The notes beneath the pieces are model-generated. The model did not search any database. It was not told the origin of the DNA and saw nothing but the letters and a program-made list of their open reading frames with translations. Positions 1 through 6,576 of a stretch of 9,497 nt of DNA are shown here, in pieces. A program made the position numbers and the translations under genes. Position 1 is the first letter of the stretch; each line of letters starts with the position of its first letter. Source of the stretch: an uncultured Chitinophagaceae bacterium (GTDB lineage: Bacteria; Bacteroidota; Bacteroidia; Chitinophagales; Chitinophagaceae); assembly GCA_903841915.1 (NCBI GenBank), contig CAIMKO010000056.1, positions 1 through 9,497 of the forward strand, read 5' to 3'.

Positions 1-87
1 ACTCGACTACCAAGCCTTTTTGAAAACCCTTTATACCAAGATGTCAAAGATCAAAACCATATTCAATTGAAAATCAACCTAATTTAA
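1..87 (+). CDS. possible C-terminal tail of an ORF entering from the left edge
   Basis: Frame 1 is open from the first base for 28 codons and stops at TAA 85-87; the encoded tail ends in QLKINLI. The sequence CCGGACACTAGTG follows directly after the stop and includes the 8-bp palindrome CACTAGTG (93-100). A stop codon running straight into such a sequence would fit a transposase gene that ends inside the terminal inverted repeat of an insertion sequence, but this is only an inference because the other end is outside the window. Frame 2 is also open, for 22 codons up to TGA 68-70, so the choice of frame is uncertain and no family can be assigned. The tail may not be coding at all. Confidence 0.25.
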   Translation, partial: TRLPSLFENPLYQDVKDQNHIQLKINLI

Positions 88-246
88 CCGGACACTAGTG
101 ACTTCAACTATATAATCTTAAGATAAAATCCCCTGCTATCCTGAGGGTTAAGAGCTCACATGAGTATCAGCAATTTAACGCCCGAAAAAGCTCATTTTAC
201 AAACCAAAAAATATCAAAAACATGGAAAAAAAGAAAATCCTCTGTC

Positions 247-340
247 AAGCTATACCAGGAATAAGATTGAACCTGTAAAGCCATTTTAGTAATATTGTTT
301 TACTAGGTAAAGCCATATCAGGAATATCACCTAACCTGTA
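247..340. repeat. diverged 31-bp direct repeat, two copies
   Basis: Copies lie at 247-277 and 310-340, a period of 63 bp. They match at 24 of 31 positions. The ends are conserved (AAGC at the start, AACCTGTA at the end), as is an internal CAGGAATA; the divergence is mainly in the centre of the right half. Function unknown. Confidence 0.55.
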
Positions 341-374
341 AGTTTTTTCAGTACAAGACATCCCTACTTGCTAT

Positions 375-440
375 ATGAATGCTATATGGATACTGTATGG
401 ATAATGTATGGATACGGTATGGATAATGTATGGGGACTGT
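375..440 (-). repeat. 11-bp tandem repeat array A (six units)
   Basis: Six consecutive 11-bp units start at 375, 386, 397, 408, 419 and 430. The first (ATGAATGCTAT) is degenerate. Units at 397 and 419 are identical (ATGGATAATGT), and the units at 386 and 408 differ at one position, giving a 22-bp higher-order period. Read on the minus strand the unit is ACATTATCCAT. Eight of its bases (TTATCCAT) match the unit of the second array at 658-723, so the two arrays are inverted relative to each other. There are no spacers, so this is not CRISPR. Because 11 is not a multiple of three, the minus-strand frame across it yields a pseudo-repetitive peptide, which I do not regard as a gene. Confidence 0.85.
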
Positions 441-531
441 ATCAAAATAGAATTTCGTATTTTTTGATGTAATGGTTTGAACTATAAAATATGCCTTTCT
501 TTTAACCCTCTCCAAGGCTTCTTTTACCCTT

Positions 532-560
532 CTTTTGGTTTTTGTGAAGCAAACCAAAAG
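532..560. repeat. hairpin with perfect 10-bp stem
   Basis: CTTTTGGTTT (532-541) and AAACCAAAAG (551-560) are exact reverse complements around a 9-nt loop. No T tract follows on either strand, so it is not an obvious terminator. The right arm is also part of a 15-bp near-direct repeat (546-560 and 568-582, one mismatch, period 22 bp). Confidence 0.55.
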
Positions 561-657
561 CAGTCCCGAAGCAGACCAAAAGAAATCCAAAATTTGGAAA
601 ATAAATAGGATATCCCTGTCCTAATAGAATACCCTTCCAACCTGAAAAGCACATGAT

Positions 658-723
658 CCATGAGTCATCCATGAGTTATCCATGGGTTATCTATCGGTTA
701 TCTATGGATTATCTATGGGTTGT
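658..723 (+). repeat. 11-bp tandem repeat array B (six units)
   Basis: Six 11-bp units start at 658, 669, 680, 691, 702 and 713. The first three units begin CCATG and the last three CTAT, for example CCATGAGTTAT and CTATGGATTAT. Read in the phase ending in CCAT or CTAT, the unit is close to GRGTTATCYAT and shares the TTATCCAT core with array A on the opposite strand. The two arrays have the same unit length and copy number and are separated by 217 bp. Confidence 0.85.
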
Positions 724-840
724 GCGCCAAACTGACAGACTTTGAAAAAGCCTTAGATCTTGTATGCATGTTACTTCAGCTACCAAAAGAAGTCCCAATT
801 TGAGGGACCATTTGACCATCAACTTCAGAAACAGTCACAA

Positions 841-868
841 CTCCCGACTTCTGACTCTCGTCTCCCGA
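841..868. repeat. 7-bp-period tandem repeat (four units)
   Basis: Four heptamers of consensus CTCYCGA occupy 841-868; the first and fourth (841-847 and 862-868) are identical, CTCCCGA, and the two between them are degenerate. The same 7-bp period, with a different unit, recurs in spacers of the nuo operon. Confidence 0.55.
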
Positions 869-1047
869 CCCGTTTGGAACCACTTTAATAAATCAAAAGG
901 GATATTGAAAAAAGGGCTTTTTATTTTATTCCGCTGTACTAAAAAAAGCTAAGCTATATAGGTATAAGACTTTGCTAAACAGAAAAATAGTATACAAAAA
1001 ATAGTTTCCTCTTTTATTTTAAAAGGCTGATAAATTACCTGCCTTCC

Positions 1048-1063
1048 TATGATAAATATCATA
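1048..1063. promoter_or_regulatory. palindromic operator candidate (CRP/FNR-like) upstream of ppdK
   Basis: TATGATAAATATCATA is a perfect 7-bp inverted repeat with a 2-bp spacer. It contains TGAT-N4-ATCA, the core of the FNR consensus TTGAT-N4-ATCAA. Its centre, about 1055.5, would lie roughly 41-44 bp upstream of a start site placed just after the -7 element at 1085-1092, the position typical of class II activation by CRP/FNR-family regulators. The palindrome and its position are seen; the regulator is inferred. Confidence 0.4.
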
Positions 1064-1084
1064 ACTATTGCTGTTAGACCATTA

Positions 1085-1092
1085 TAATTTTG
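1085..1092 (+). promoter_or_regulatory. Bacteroidota-type -7 promoter element for ppdK
   Basis: TAATTTTG matches the Bacteroidota sigma-ABfr -7 consensus TAnnTTTG exactly, 24 bp before the ppdK ATG. No TTTG box is found at the expected -33 spacing, which would suit a promoter depending on an activator bound at 1048-1063. The predicted leader is short and A-rich and has no Shine-Dalgarno sequence, as is usual in this phylum. Confidence 0.45.
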
Positions 1093-1116
1093 GCGCACTA
1101 AAAAAACAGTATTGTT

Positions 1117-3879
1117 ATGACTAAACAGAAGAGTAGTTCTAAGAAATATGTTTATTTCTTTGGCGCCGGCAAGGCCGACGGTAATGAATCCATGAAAAAT
1201 TTATTGGGTGGTAAAGGTGCAAACCTTGCAGAAATGGCGGGTCATCCAAAATTGAAATTACCGGTACCTCCGGGTTTTACGATCTCTACAGACGTATGTA
1301 CTTATTATTATGACCACAAACATACTTATCCCTCTGTATTGGATACACAGGTAAAAGCGGCTTTACAATCAGTTGAAAAGATCACAGGAAAGAAATTCGG
1401 CGATGTCAATAATCCATTATTATTATCCGTTCGGTCAGGCGCAAGACGCAGTATGCCCGGTATGATGGACACCGTACTGAATGTGGGTTTGAATGAAAAT
1501 ACGATCGAAGGATTGATCAAACAATCAGGCGATGCAAGATTTGCTTACGATGCTTACCGCAGACTGGTAATGATGTATGCTGATGTGGTGATGGAAAAAG
1601 CAGCAGGCATTGAACCTAAGAATGGTAAAGGCATCCGTAAAGTACTGGATGAAAAATTAGAAGCGATCAAACACAAACAAGGATATAAATCAGATACAGA
1701 TCTTACCGTTCCTGAATTGAAAGTATTGGTAAAGGAATTTAAAGCAACCGTAAAGAAAGTATTGGGCAAGCCCTTCCCTGAAGATCCATGGGAACAATTA
1801 TGGGGTGGTGTTGGAGGCGTATTCGGAAGCTGGAACGGTAAACGTGCCATCGAATATCGTCGCATTGAAAAAATACCTGACGAATGGGGTACTGCCGTAA
1901 ATGTACAGGCCATGGTATTTGGAAATATGGGTGAAGACAGTTCTACCGGTGTTGCGTTTACAAGAAATCCGGGTAATGGAGAAAATAAATTCTACGGAGA
2001 ATATTTAGTAAATGCACAGGGGGAAGATGTGGTAGCAGGTATCAGAACTCCCGCACCTATCAATAATTATTCTAAGAACGATCAAAGCAGAAACTTAGAT
2101 ACACTGGAAAAATTAATGCCTAAAGCATATAAGGAACTGAATGCGATCCAGGACAGACTGGAAAAACATTATAAAGACATGCAGGACATTGAGTTCACCA
2201 TTGAAAAAGGCAAACTCTATATGCTCCAATGCCGCGTTGGTAAACGTAATGGTGTTGCCGCAGTTCGTATGGCTACCGAAATGTTCCAGGAAAAACTGAT
2301 CGATGCAAAGACCGCAGTAATGCGTGTTGCTCCTAATCAATTGGTGGAATTGCTGTTGCCGATGCTGGATCCAAAGATCGAAGCAGTAACCAAAGCCATT
2401 GCAAAAGGTTTGCCTGCCGGTCCGGGTGGTGCAAAAGGCCGCGTGGTATTCTCTTCTCTGGAAGCAGTAGAATGGGCATCTAAAGGAGAAAAAGTGATAT
2501 TGGTTCGTGAAGAAACATCTCCTGAAGATGTGGATGGTATGCATAAATCACAGGCGATCTTAACAACAAAAGGTGGTATGACCTCTCATGCTGCATTGGT
2601 TGCAAGAGGCTGGGGTAAATGTTGTATCGTTGGTTGTACCGATATTGAAATTCATGCTGAATCTAAAACATTCAAAGCGAAAGATGGTTCTGTAATTAAA
2701 GAAGGCGATATCATCACATTAAATGGTACCAGAGGTTTAGTGTACAATTTGGATATGCCATTGGTTGCTATCGATCTCAATAAAAATAAATCATACAAAG
2801 ACCTCATGGTTTTGGTGGACAAGATCAAAACAATGGCTGTTAGAACAAATGCCGAAACACCACATGATGCTGCTCAGGCAATGGCATTTGGTGCAGAAGG
2901 TATTGGTTTGTTCCGCACCGAACATATGTTCTATGGTGAAGGAAGTGAACAACCATTATTCTTATTGCGTAAGATGATCATGAGTAAAACAGAAGCAGAA
3001 CGTCGTAAAGCATTGAACGATCTGTATGTGTTTGTGAAGAAAGATATCAAAGACACCATGATCACCATGAAGGGATATCCTGTAACCATTCGTTTACTCG
3101 ATCCCCCACTGCATGAATTTGTTCCGCATGATGTAGAAAAATTAAAAGAATTAAGCAAAGAACTGGGAATCAGTTTAAGCTTATTACGCAGAAGGGTTCT
3201 GGCATTGCATGAAAACAATCCGATGCTCGGTCACCGTGGTGTACGTTTAGGTGTAAGCTATCCTGAAATTACTGAAATGCAGATCAGGGCTATATTAGAA
3301 GCTACTGCAGAGATCATTAAATCAGGTAAGAAAGCATTCCCTGAGATCATGGTACCTGTAACTTGTACTGTGAATGAATTGATCCATCAAAAGGCAATTG
3401 TTGACAGAGTATATGCTGAAACAATTGCTAAGTTGAAAGTAAAATCTATTCCATATTTATATGGATCTATGATCGAAATTCCAAGAGCTGCATTGCTGGC
3501 CGATAAGATGGCAGAAGTTGCAGACTTCTTCAGTTTTGGTACGAATGACCTTACTCAGATGAGTTTTGGTTTCAGCCGTGATGACGTAGGCGGATTCTTA
3601 CCTAATTATCTGGATCAAAAGATCCTGCATGATGATCCTTTCCAAACCATCGATCAAGAAGGTGTTGGTGAATTGATCAAATTAGGAACAGAACGCGGTC
3701 GTAAGACAAAAGCAAAATTGAAAGTAGGTATTTGCGGAGAGCATGGTGGTGATGCAGAAAGTGTAAAATTCTGTCACCGCATCGGAATGAATTATGTTAG
3801 CTGTTCTCCATTCCGTGTACCGATCGCCCGTTTGGCAGCAGCACAGGCGGCAGTTGAATCAGGAAAGACAAAAAAATAA
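1117..3879 (+). CDS. ppdK: pyruvate, phosphate dikinase
   Basis: This enzyme interconverts ATP + phosphate + pyruvate and AMP + diphosphate + PEP in the cytoplasm, so it can serve gluconeogenesis or PPi-linked glycolysis. The 920 aa protein has the full family layout. The N-terminal nucleotide-binding domain starts with GGKGANLAEM (31-40) and includes SVRSGARRSMPGMMDT. The central phosphohistidine domain has GGMTSHAALVARG with the phosphorylated His at residue 491. The C-terminal TIM-barrel PEP/pyruvate domain has EGIGLFRTEHMF, GHRGVRLG, FGTNDLTQMSFGFSRDD and GICGEHGGD with the catalytic Cys at residue 873. It is about 45 residues longer than the well-studied clostridial enzyme (about 874 aa), mostly before the catalytic His, but no domain is missing. 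The ATG at 1117 sits at a sensible distance from the -7 element. A terminator follows, so it is probably monocistronic. Confidence 0.98.
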   Translation: MTKQKSSSKKYVYFFGAGKADGNESMKNLLGGKGANLAEMAGHPKLKLPVPPGFTISTDVCTYYYDHKHTYPSVLDTQVKAALQSVEKITGKKFGDVNNPLLLSVRSGARRSMPGMMDTVLNVGLNENTIEGLIKQSGDARFAYDAYRRLVMMYADVVMEKAAGIEPKNGKGIRKVLDEKLEAIKHKQGYKSDTDLTVPELKVLVKEFKATVKKVLGKPFPEDPWEQLWGGVGGVFGSWNGKRAIEYRRIEKIPDEWGTAVNVQAMVFGNMGEDSSTGVAFTRNPGNGENKFYGEYLVNAQGEDVVAGIRTPAPINNYSKNDQSRNLDTLEKLMPKAYKELNAIQDRLEKHYKDMQDIEFTIEKGKLYMLQCRVGKRNGVAAVRMATEMFQEKLIDAKTAVMRVAPNQLVELLLPMLDPKIEAVTKAIAKGLPAGPGGAKGRVVFSSLEAVEWASKGEKVILVREETSPEDVDGMHKSQAILTTKGGMTSHAALVARGWGKCCIVGCTDIEIHAESKTFKAKDGSVIKEGDIITLNGTRGLVYNLDMPLVAIDLNKNKSYKDLMVLVDKIKTMAVRTNAETPHDAAQAMAFGAEGIGLFRTEHMFYGEGSEQPLFLLRKMIMSKTEAERRKALNDLYVFVKKDIKDTMITMKGYPVTIRLLDPPLHEFVPHDVEKLKELSKELGISLSLLRRRVLALHENNPMLGHRGVRLGVSYPEITEMQIRAILEATAEIIKSGKKAFPEIMVPVTCTVNELIHQKAIVDRVYAETIAKLKVKSIPYLYGSMIEIPRAALLADKMAEVADFFSFGTNDLTQMSFGFSRDDVGGFLPNYLDQKILHDDPFQTIDQEGVGELIKLGTERGRKTKAKLKVGICGEHGGDAESVKFCHRIGMNYVSCSPFRVPIARLAAAQAAVESGKTKK

Positions 3880-3880
3880 G

Positions 3881-3913
3881 ATCAGAGAGTTTCATCCAAA
3901 CTCCTTGATTTTT
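3881..3913 (+). terminator. probable intrinsic terminator of ppdK
   Basis: Directly after the ppdK stop codon, ATCAGAGAGTTT (3881-3892) pairs with AAACTCCTTGAT (3898-3909) around a 5-nt loop. The stem is 6 bp plus 4 bp with a 2x2 internal mismatch. It runs straight into a T tract at 3909-3913. The stem is modest, but the position and T tract support termination before the nuo operon. Confidence 0.6.
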
Positions 3914-3927
3914 GTATAAACTTAAAT

Positions 3928-3975
3928 GATTTTTTACGGCAGAAAATTGAAAAATATTTTCTGCCGTAAAAGATC
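3928..3975. repeat. long stem-loop (20-bp stem) between ppdK and nuoA
   Basis: TTTTACGGCAGAAAAT (3932-3947) is the exact reverse complement of 3956-3971, with an 8-nt loop. Counting one G-U pair (3931 with 3972), pairing extends to 3928-3947 with 3956-3975, 20 bp in total. No T tract follows the 3' arm on either strand, so it does not look like a standard terminator. It could be a transcript-end stabiliser, an operator or a small repeated palindrome. Confidence 0.6.
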
Positions 3976-3998
3976 ATCAGGAGTTTTGTTATGCAATC

Positions 3999-4016
3999 GG
4001 GTATCATACGATACTC
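3999..4016 (+). other. small hairpin in the nuoA upstream region
   Basis: GGGTATC (3999-4005) pairs with GATACTC (4010-4016), including one G-U pair, around the 4-nt loop ATAC. It lies 75 bp upstream of nuoA and may be part of the operon leader or a protein-binding site. Downstream, TACTTTTA at 4063-4070 matches seven of the eight TAnnTTTG promoter positions when the two n are counted as matches, but no -33 TTTG is correctly spaced, so I do not call a promoter. Confidence 0.3.
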
Positions 4017-4090
4017 AGGAAGTAAACTGTCAAAAACTATTTAAAGTTTAGACATTACTTATTACTTTTAGAAAGTATTAATTAAAAATT

Positions 4091-4441
4091 ATGGGTTCTG
4101 CTTCTTTAATTGTTTTAATGTGTGCAGGTATTGCATTTGCCGGGGGCGGTATATCTATTGCGTTATTATTTGTAAAGGGCTCAAAAAATGCCCAGAAGGG
4201 AGAAGCTTACGAATGTGGCATTCCAACGAAAGGCACATCCTGGGCACAGTTTCAGATCGGCTATTATCTATTTGCACTCATTTTCCTCCTCTTCGATGTT
4301 GAACTGGTATTCATGTATCCCTGGGCCGTTGTGGTAAAACAAGTAGGCATGATGGCATTGGTAGAGATCTTGATCTTCTTCTTCATATTGTTCATGGGAC
4401 TTTTATATGCACATAAAAAAGGAGCATTGAAATGGATGTAA
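4091..4441 (+). CDS. nuoA: NADH-quinone oxidoreductase subunit A
   Basis: Small membrane subunit of respiratory complex I, lying in the inner membrane next to NuoH at the quinone site. The 116 aa protein has three predicted membrane helices (about 5-28, 56-80 and 85-107). It carries the family signatures YECGIP (40-45), in the loop that senses the quinone cavity, and FDVE (68-71) in helix 2. An in-frame TAA at 4079-4081 just upstream supports ATG 4091 as the start. It is the first gene of the operon. Its last 10 bases overlap the start of nuoB, indicating translational coupling. Length is normal for the family. Confidence 0.96.
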   Translation: MGSASLIVLMCAGIAFAGGGISIALLFVKGSKNAQKGEAYECGIPTKGTSWAQFQIGYYLFALIFLLFDVELVFMYPWAVVVKQVGMMALVEILIFFFILFMGLLYAHKKGALKWM

Positions 4442-4980
4442 ATGATAAAATACAGGCATTGGATTTTCCCGGCGAAGTACTGAATGCCGGAAGCAGTAAT
4501 ATATTGATGAGTTCACTGGATGACGTGATCAATTGGGCACGTTCCAATTCTTTATGGCCCTTAAGTTTTGCTACAAGTTGCTGTGGTATCGAATTCATGC
4601 ATACCGCTGCTGCCAAATACGACTTTTCACGTTTTGGTTTTGAAGTGGCAAGAGCCTCTCCGCGTCAGGCCGATATGATTATCATTGCCGGAACCATTGT
4701 TAATAAAATGGCGCCTGTTTTAAAAAGATTATACGATCAAATGGCTGACCCTAAGTATGTGGTTGCCATGGGTGCCTGTGCTATTAGCGGAGGACCGTTC
4801 TTCTATAATACCTATTCGGTGGTGAAAGGCGCAGACCATGTGATACCTGTTGATGTGTATGTTCCTGGTTGCCCACCGAGACCGGAAGCTTTATTGCACG
4901 GACTGATATCGTTGCAGGGAAAAATAAAAGCAGGATTAACAAGAGATCAGATCAGGAATAGTGCGGTGATCTCACAATAA
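4432..4980 (+). CDS. nuoB: NADH-quinone oxidoreductase subunit B
   Basis: Peripheral subunit of complex I that holds the terminal 4Fe-4S cluster N2, which donates electrons to quinone. All four expected cysteines are present in the 182 aa protein: the adjacent pair C50-C51 in FATSCCGIEFMH, C116 in GACAISGG and C147 in VPGCPPRPE. The DFSRFGFEVARASPRQAD stretch is also highly conserved in the family. The start codon lies inside the end of nuoA (10-base overlap) in a different frame, so the two are probably translated together. It is followed after 17 bp by nuoC. Nothing is missing or unusual, so the subunit should be functional for quinone reduction. Confidence 0.97.
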   Translation: MDVNDKIQALDFPGEVLNAGSSNILMSSLDDVINWARSNSLWPLSFATSCCGIEFMHTAAAKYDFSRFGFEVARASPRQADMIIIAGTIVNKMAPVLKRLYDQMADPKYVVAMGACAISGGPFFYNTYSVVKGADHVIPVDVYVPGCPPRPEALLHGLISLQGKIKAGLTRDQIRNSAVISQ

Positions 4981-4997
4981 ATTTGTTGAATAATTTT

Positions 4998-5450
4998 ATG
5001 ACGAAGGAAGAATTAAAAATAAAGATCACTGAGATACATCCGGAAGCGATCATTGATGAAAGCGGCGAATGGCTGAATGTTTCTGTGGAAGCAGCTGCAT
5101 TCAGATCTTTTGCAGAACAGGTTCGTATGGATGAGCTGGATCTTGATTATGTGTTTTGTCTAACCTGTGTTGATTGGAAGACACATCTAACCATGGTCTA
5201 TCATCTTTCATCAACAACCCATCGCCATAATATCGTTATTAAAGTCAAGTTAGACAGAAATAAACCGGAGATCGAAACGATATGCGATATCTGGCGTACA
5301 GCAGAATTGCACGAACGTGAAGTGTTTGAAATGTACGGGGTGGTATTCTTACACCATCCTGATCTGCGACTATTGATCTTACCGGATGATTTTGTAGGAT
5401 ATCCGATGAGAAAAGACTTTGAAGATCCTATTAATATGATTAAGCTCTGA
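4998..5450 (+). CDS. nuoC: NADH-quinone oxidoreductase subunit C
   Basis: Peripheral-arm subunit of complex I (30-kDa subunit family) that binds NuoD and helps shape the connecting module; it has no cofactor. The 150 aa protein carries the family signature near its C-terminus: EREVFEMYGV (106-115), HHPDLR, PDD (129-131) and GYPMRKDF (134-141). An in-frame TTG at 4983 would add five residues, but ATG 4998 is preferred because Bacteroidota start mostly on ATG and the added residues (MLNNF) are not family-like. nuoC is separate from nuoD here, unlike the fused nuoCD of E. coli and Bacteroides-type operons. The stop codon is one base before the nuoD start. Confidence 0.95.
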   Translation: MTKEELKIKITEIHPEAIIDESGEWLNVSVEAAAFRSFAEQVRMDELDLDYVFCLTCVDWKTHLTMVYHLSSTTHRHNIVIKVKLDRNKPEIETICDIWRTAELHEREVFEMYGVVFLHHPDLRLLILPDDFVGYPMRKDFEDPINMIKL

Positions 5451-5451
5451 T

Positions 5452-6567
5452 ATGTTTGAAGAAATTGGTACAACAGAAGAAGGCGATTTAATAATTAATG
5501 TGGGACCGCAACATCCGGCAACACATGGTGTATTGCATTTGGTGCTTACATTGAACGGAGAGATCATTAAAAAAGTTGAACCACATCTGGGTTATATACA
5601 TCGATCTATTGAAAAGATGTGTGAGAGTTTATCCTACCGTCAGTTCATTTATGTTACCAGCAGGATGGATTATCTCTCGGCGCATATTAATAATCATGCC
5701 TGTGCATTGATCGTTGAGAAAGGCCTGAATGTGGAAGTGCCGCAACGTGCACAATATATCCGTGTGATCATGGATGAGTTGACACGTATTGCATCTCATG
5801 AATTATGGTGGAGTGCCATGAGTATGGACCTCGGCGCATTTACTCCTTATTTTCTCGCATTCAGAGAAAGAGAAAAGATCAATGAAATAATGGAAGAGAC
5901 TTGTGGTGCAAGATTGACGATGAACTATATGGTCCCGGGTGGTGTGATGACGGAATTGCATCCTGATTTTCAGGAAAAAGTGAAATCATTCATTGTTGAT
6001 TTCAAAAAAACACTGCACGAATATGATGAACTAATTACAGGCAATGTCATCTTCCAAAACAGAATGAAAGGGGTTGGCTATATATCAAAAGAAGATGTGA
6101 TTACTTATGGTTGTACCGGTCCTGTTGCAAGAGCCAGTGGATTAAGATCTGATATTAGAAAGATCGCTCCCTATGATGTGTATGATAAGGTTGAGTTTGA
6201 TGAGATCATAGAAACCGGCGGTGATTGTTTTGCGCGTTATCAGGTTCGTATCAAAGAGATGAGTCAGAGTATCCGCATCATCGAACAATTGATTGATAAT
6301 ATTCCGGAAGGAGATTTTCAGGCCAAAACAAAAGCGGTGCTGAAATTACCGAAAGGAGAATTTTATCAGCGTGTAGAAACAGCAAGAGGAGAATTGGGTG
6401 TGTACATTGTGAGCGAAGGAGCGGCACAACCCTACAAAATTAAATTCCGTTCACCCGGTTTTTCTAATTTAAGTGCATTAGATCATATGGTTCGGGGACA
6501 TAAGATCGGGGATTTTATTGCAGCGATGGGAACATTGGATCTAGTGATACCGGATATAGATAGATAG
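5452..6567 (+). CDS. nuoD: NADH-quinone oxidoreductase subunit D
   Basis: The 49-kDa-type subunit of complex I, related to the large subunit of NiFe hydrogenases, which forms the quinone-binding pocket with NuoB and NuoH. The 371 aa protein has GPQHPATHGVLHL (18-30). His25 and Tyr74 (in SRMDY) match the quinone head-group ligands His38 and Tyr87 of Thermus Nqo4, with the same spacing of 49 residues. PHLGYIHRSIEK follows the family pattern, and the C-terminus DLVIPDIDR matches the family end ...VDR. The length is slightly short but complete at both ends. The ATG begins one base after the nuoC stop. In most operons nuoE, nuoF and nuoG come next; here a 104-bp repeat-filled spacer leads straight to nuoH. 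Confidence 0.97.
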   Translation: MFEEIGTTEEGDLIINVGPQHPATHGVLHLVLTLNGEIIKKVEPHLGYIHRSIEKMCESLSYRQFIYVTSRMDYLSAHINNHACALIVEKGLNVEVPQRAQYIRVIMDELTRIASHELWWSAMSMDLGAFTPYFLAFREREKINEIMEETCGARLTMNYMVPGGVMTELHPDFQEKVKSFIVDFKKTLHEYDELITGNVIFQNRMKGVGYISKEDVITYGCTGPVARASGLRSDIRKIAPYDVYDKVEFDEIIETGGDCFARYQVRIKEMSQSIRIIEQLIDNIPEGDFQAKTKAVLKLPKGEFYQRVETARGELGVYIVSEGAAQPYKIKFRSPGFSNLSALDHMVRGHKIGDFIAAMGTLDLVIPDIDR

Positions 6568-6576
6568 AGGATGTTG

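Larger units (their letters stand above)
88..1116. other. gene-free, repeat-rich intergenic region upstream of ppdK
   Basis: This stretch of about 1 kb holds no convincing gene. The short open frames in it (for example 348-590 on the minus strand and 764-952 on the plus strand) run through tandem repeats, resemble no family I recognise and have no usable context. What it does hold is several kinds of short repeat, listed separately: a diverged 31-bp direct repeat, two inverted 11-bp arrays, a hairpin with a 22-bp repeat and a 7-bp-period array. The last 70 bases look like the ppdK promoter region. Confidence 0.7.

Noticed and set aside
348..590. Minus-strand 80-codon open frame with repeated Tyr-Pro-Tyr and Ile-His residues
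   Set aside because: The repetitive peptide is a by-product of the 11-bp DNA array read in a 33-bp cycle. The rest resembles no family I know and there is no promoter-like context.
375..723. CRISPR array
   Set aside because: The 11-bp units are directly adjacent with no unique spacers and are far shorter than CRISPR repeats; no cas gene is present.
890..950. Terminator-like AAAAAG-GG-CTTTTT followed by T-rich DNA at about 905-925
   Set aside because: The loop would be only 2 nt and the stem almost all A-T, and there is no gene upstream for it to terminate.
764..952. Plus-strand 62-codon open frame upstream of ppdK
   Set aside because: It runs through the heptamer repeats, has low-complexity composition and no recognisable domain, and has no supporting context.
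1554..1913. Minus-strand open frames inside ppdK (also 2113-2544 and 2931-3218)
   Set aside because: They lie opposite a fully conserved enzyme-coding frame and encode no recognisable protein; they are shadow frames.
4002..4008. TATCATA upstream of nuoA as a second site for the putative ppdK regulator
   Set aside because: Only one half-site is present; the matching TATGATA half is missing at the required spacing.
4063..4070. TACTTTTA as the nuo operon promoter -7 element
   Set aside because: It differs from TAnnTTTG at the last base, no TTTG lies at the expected upstream spacing, and it coincides with the heptamer-like repeat, so the match may be accidental.
4432..4441. Frameshift at the nuoA-nuoB boundary
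   Set aside because: The 10-base overlap leaves both proteins complete with normal ends; overlapping nuo genes are common.
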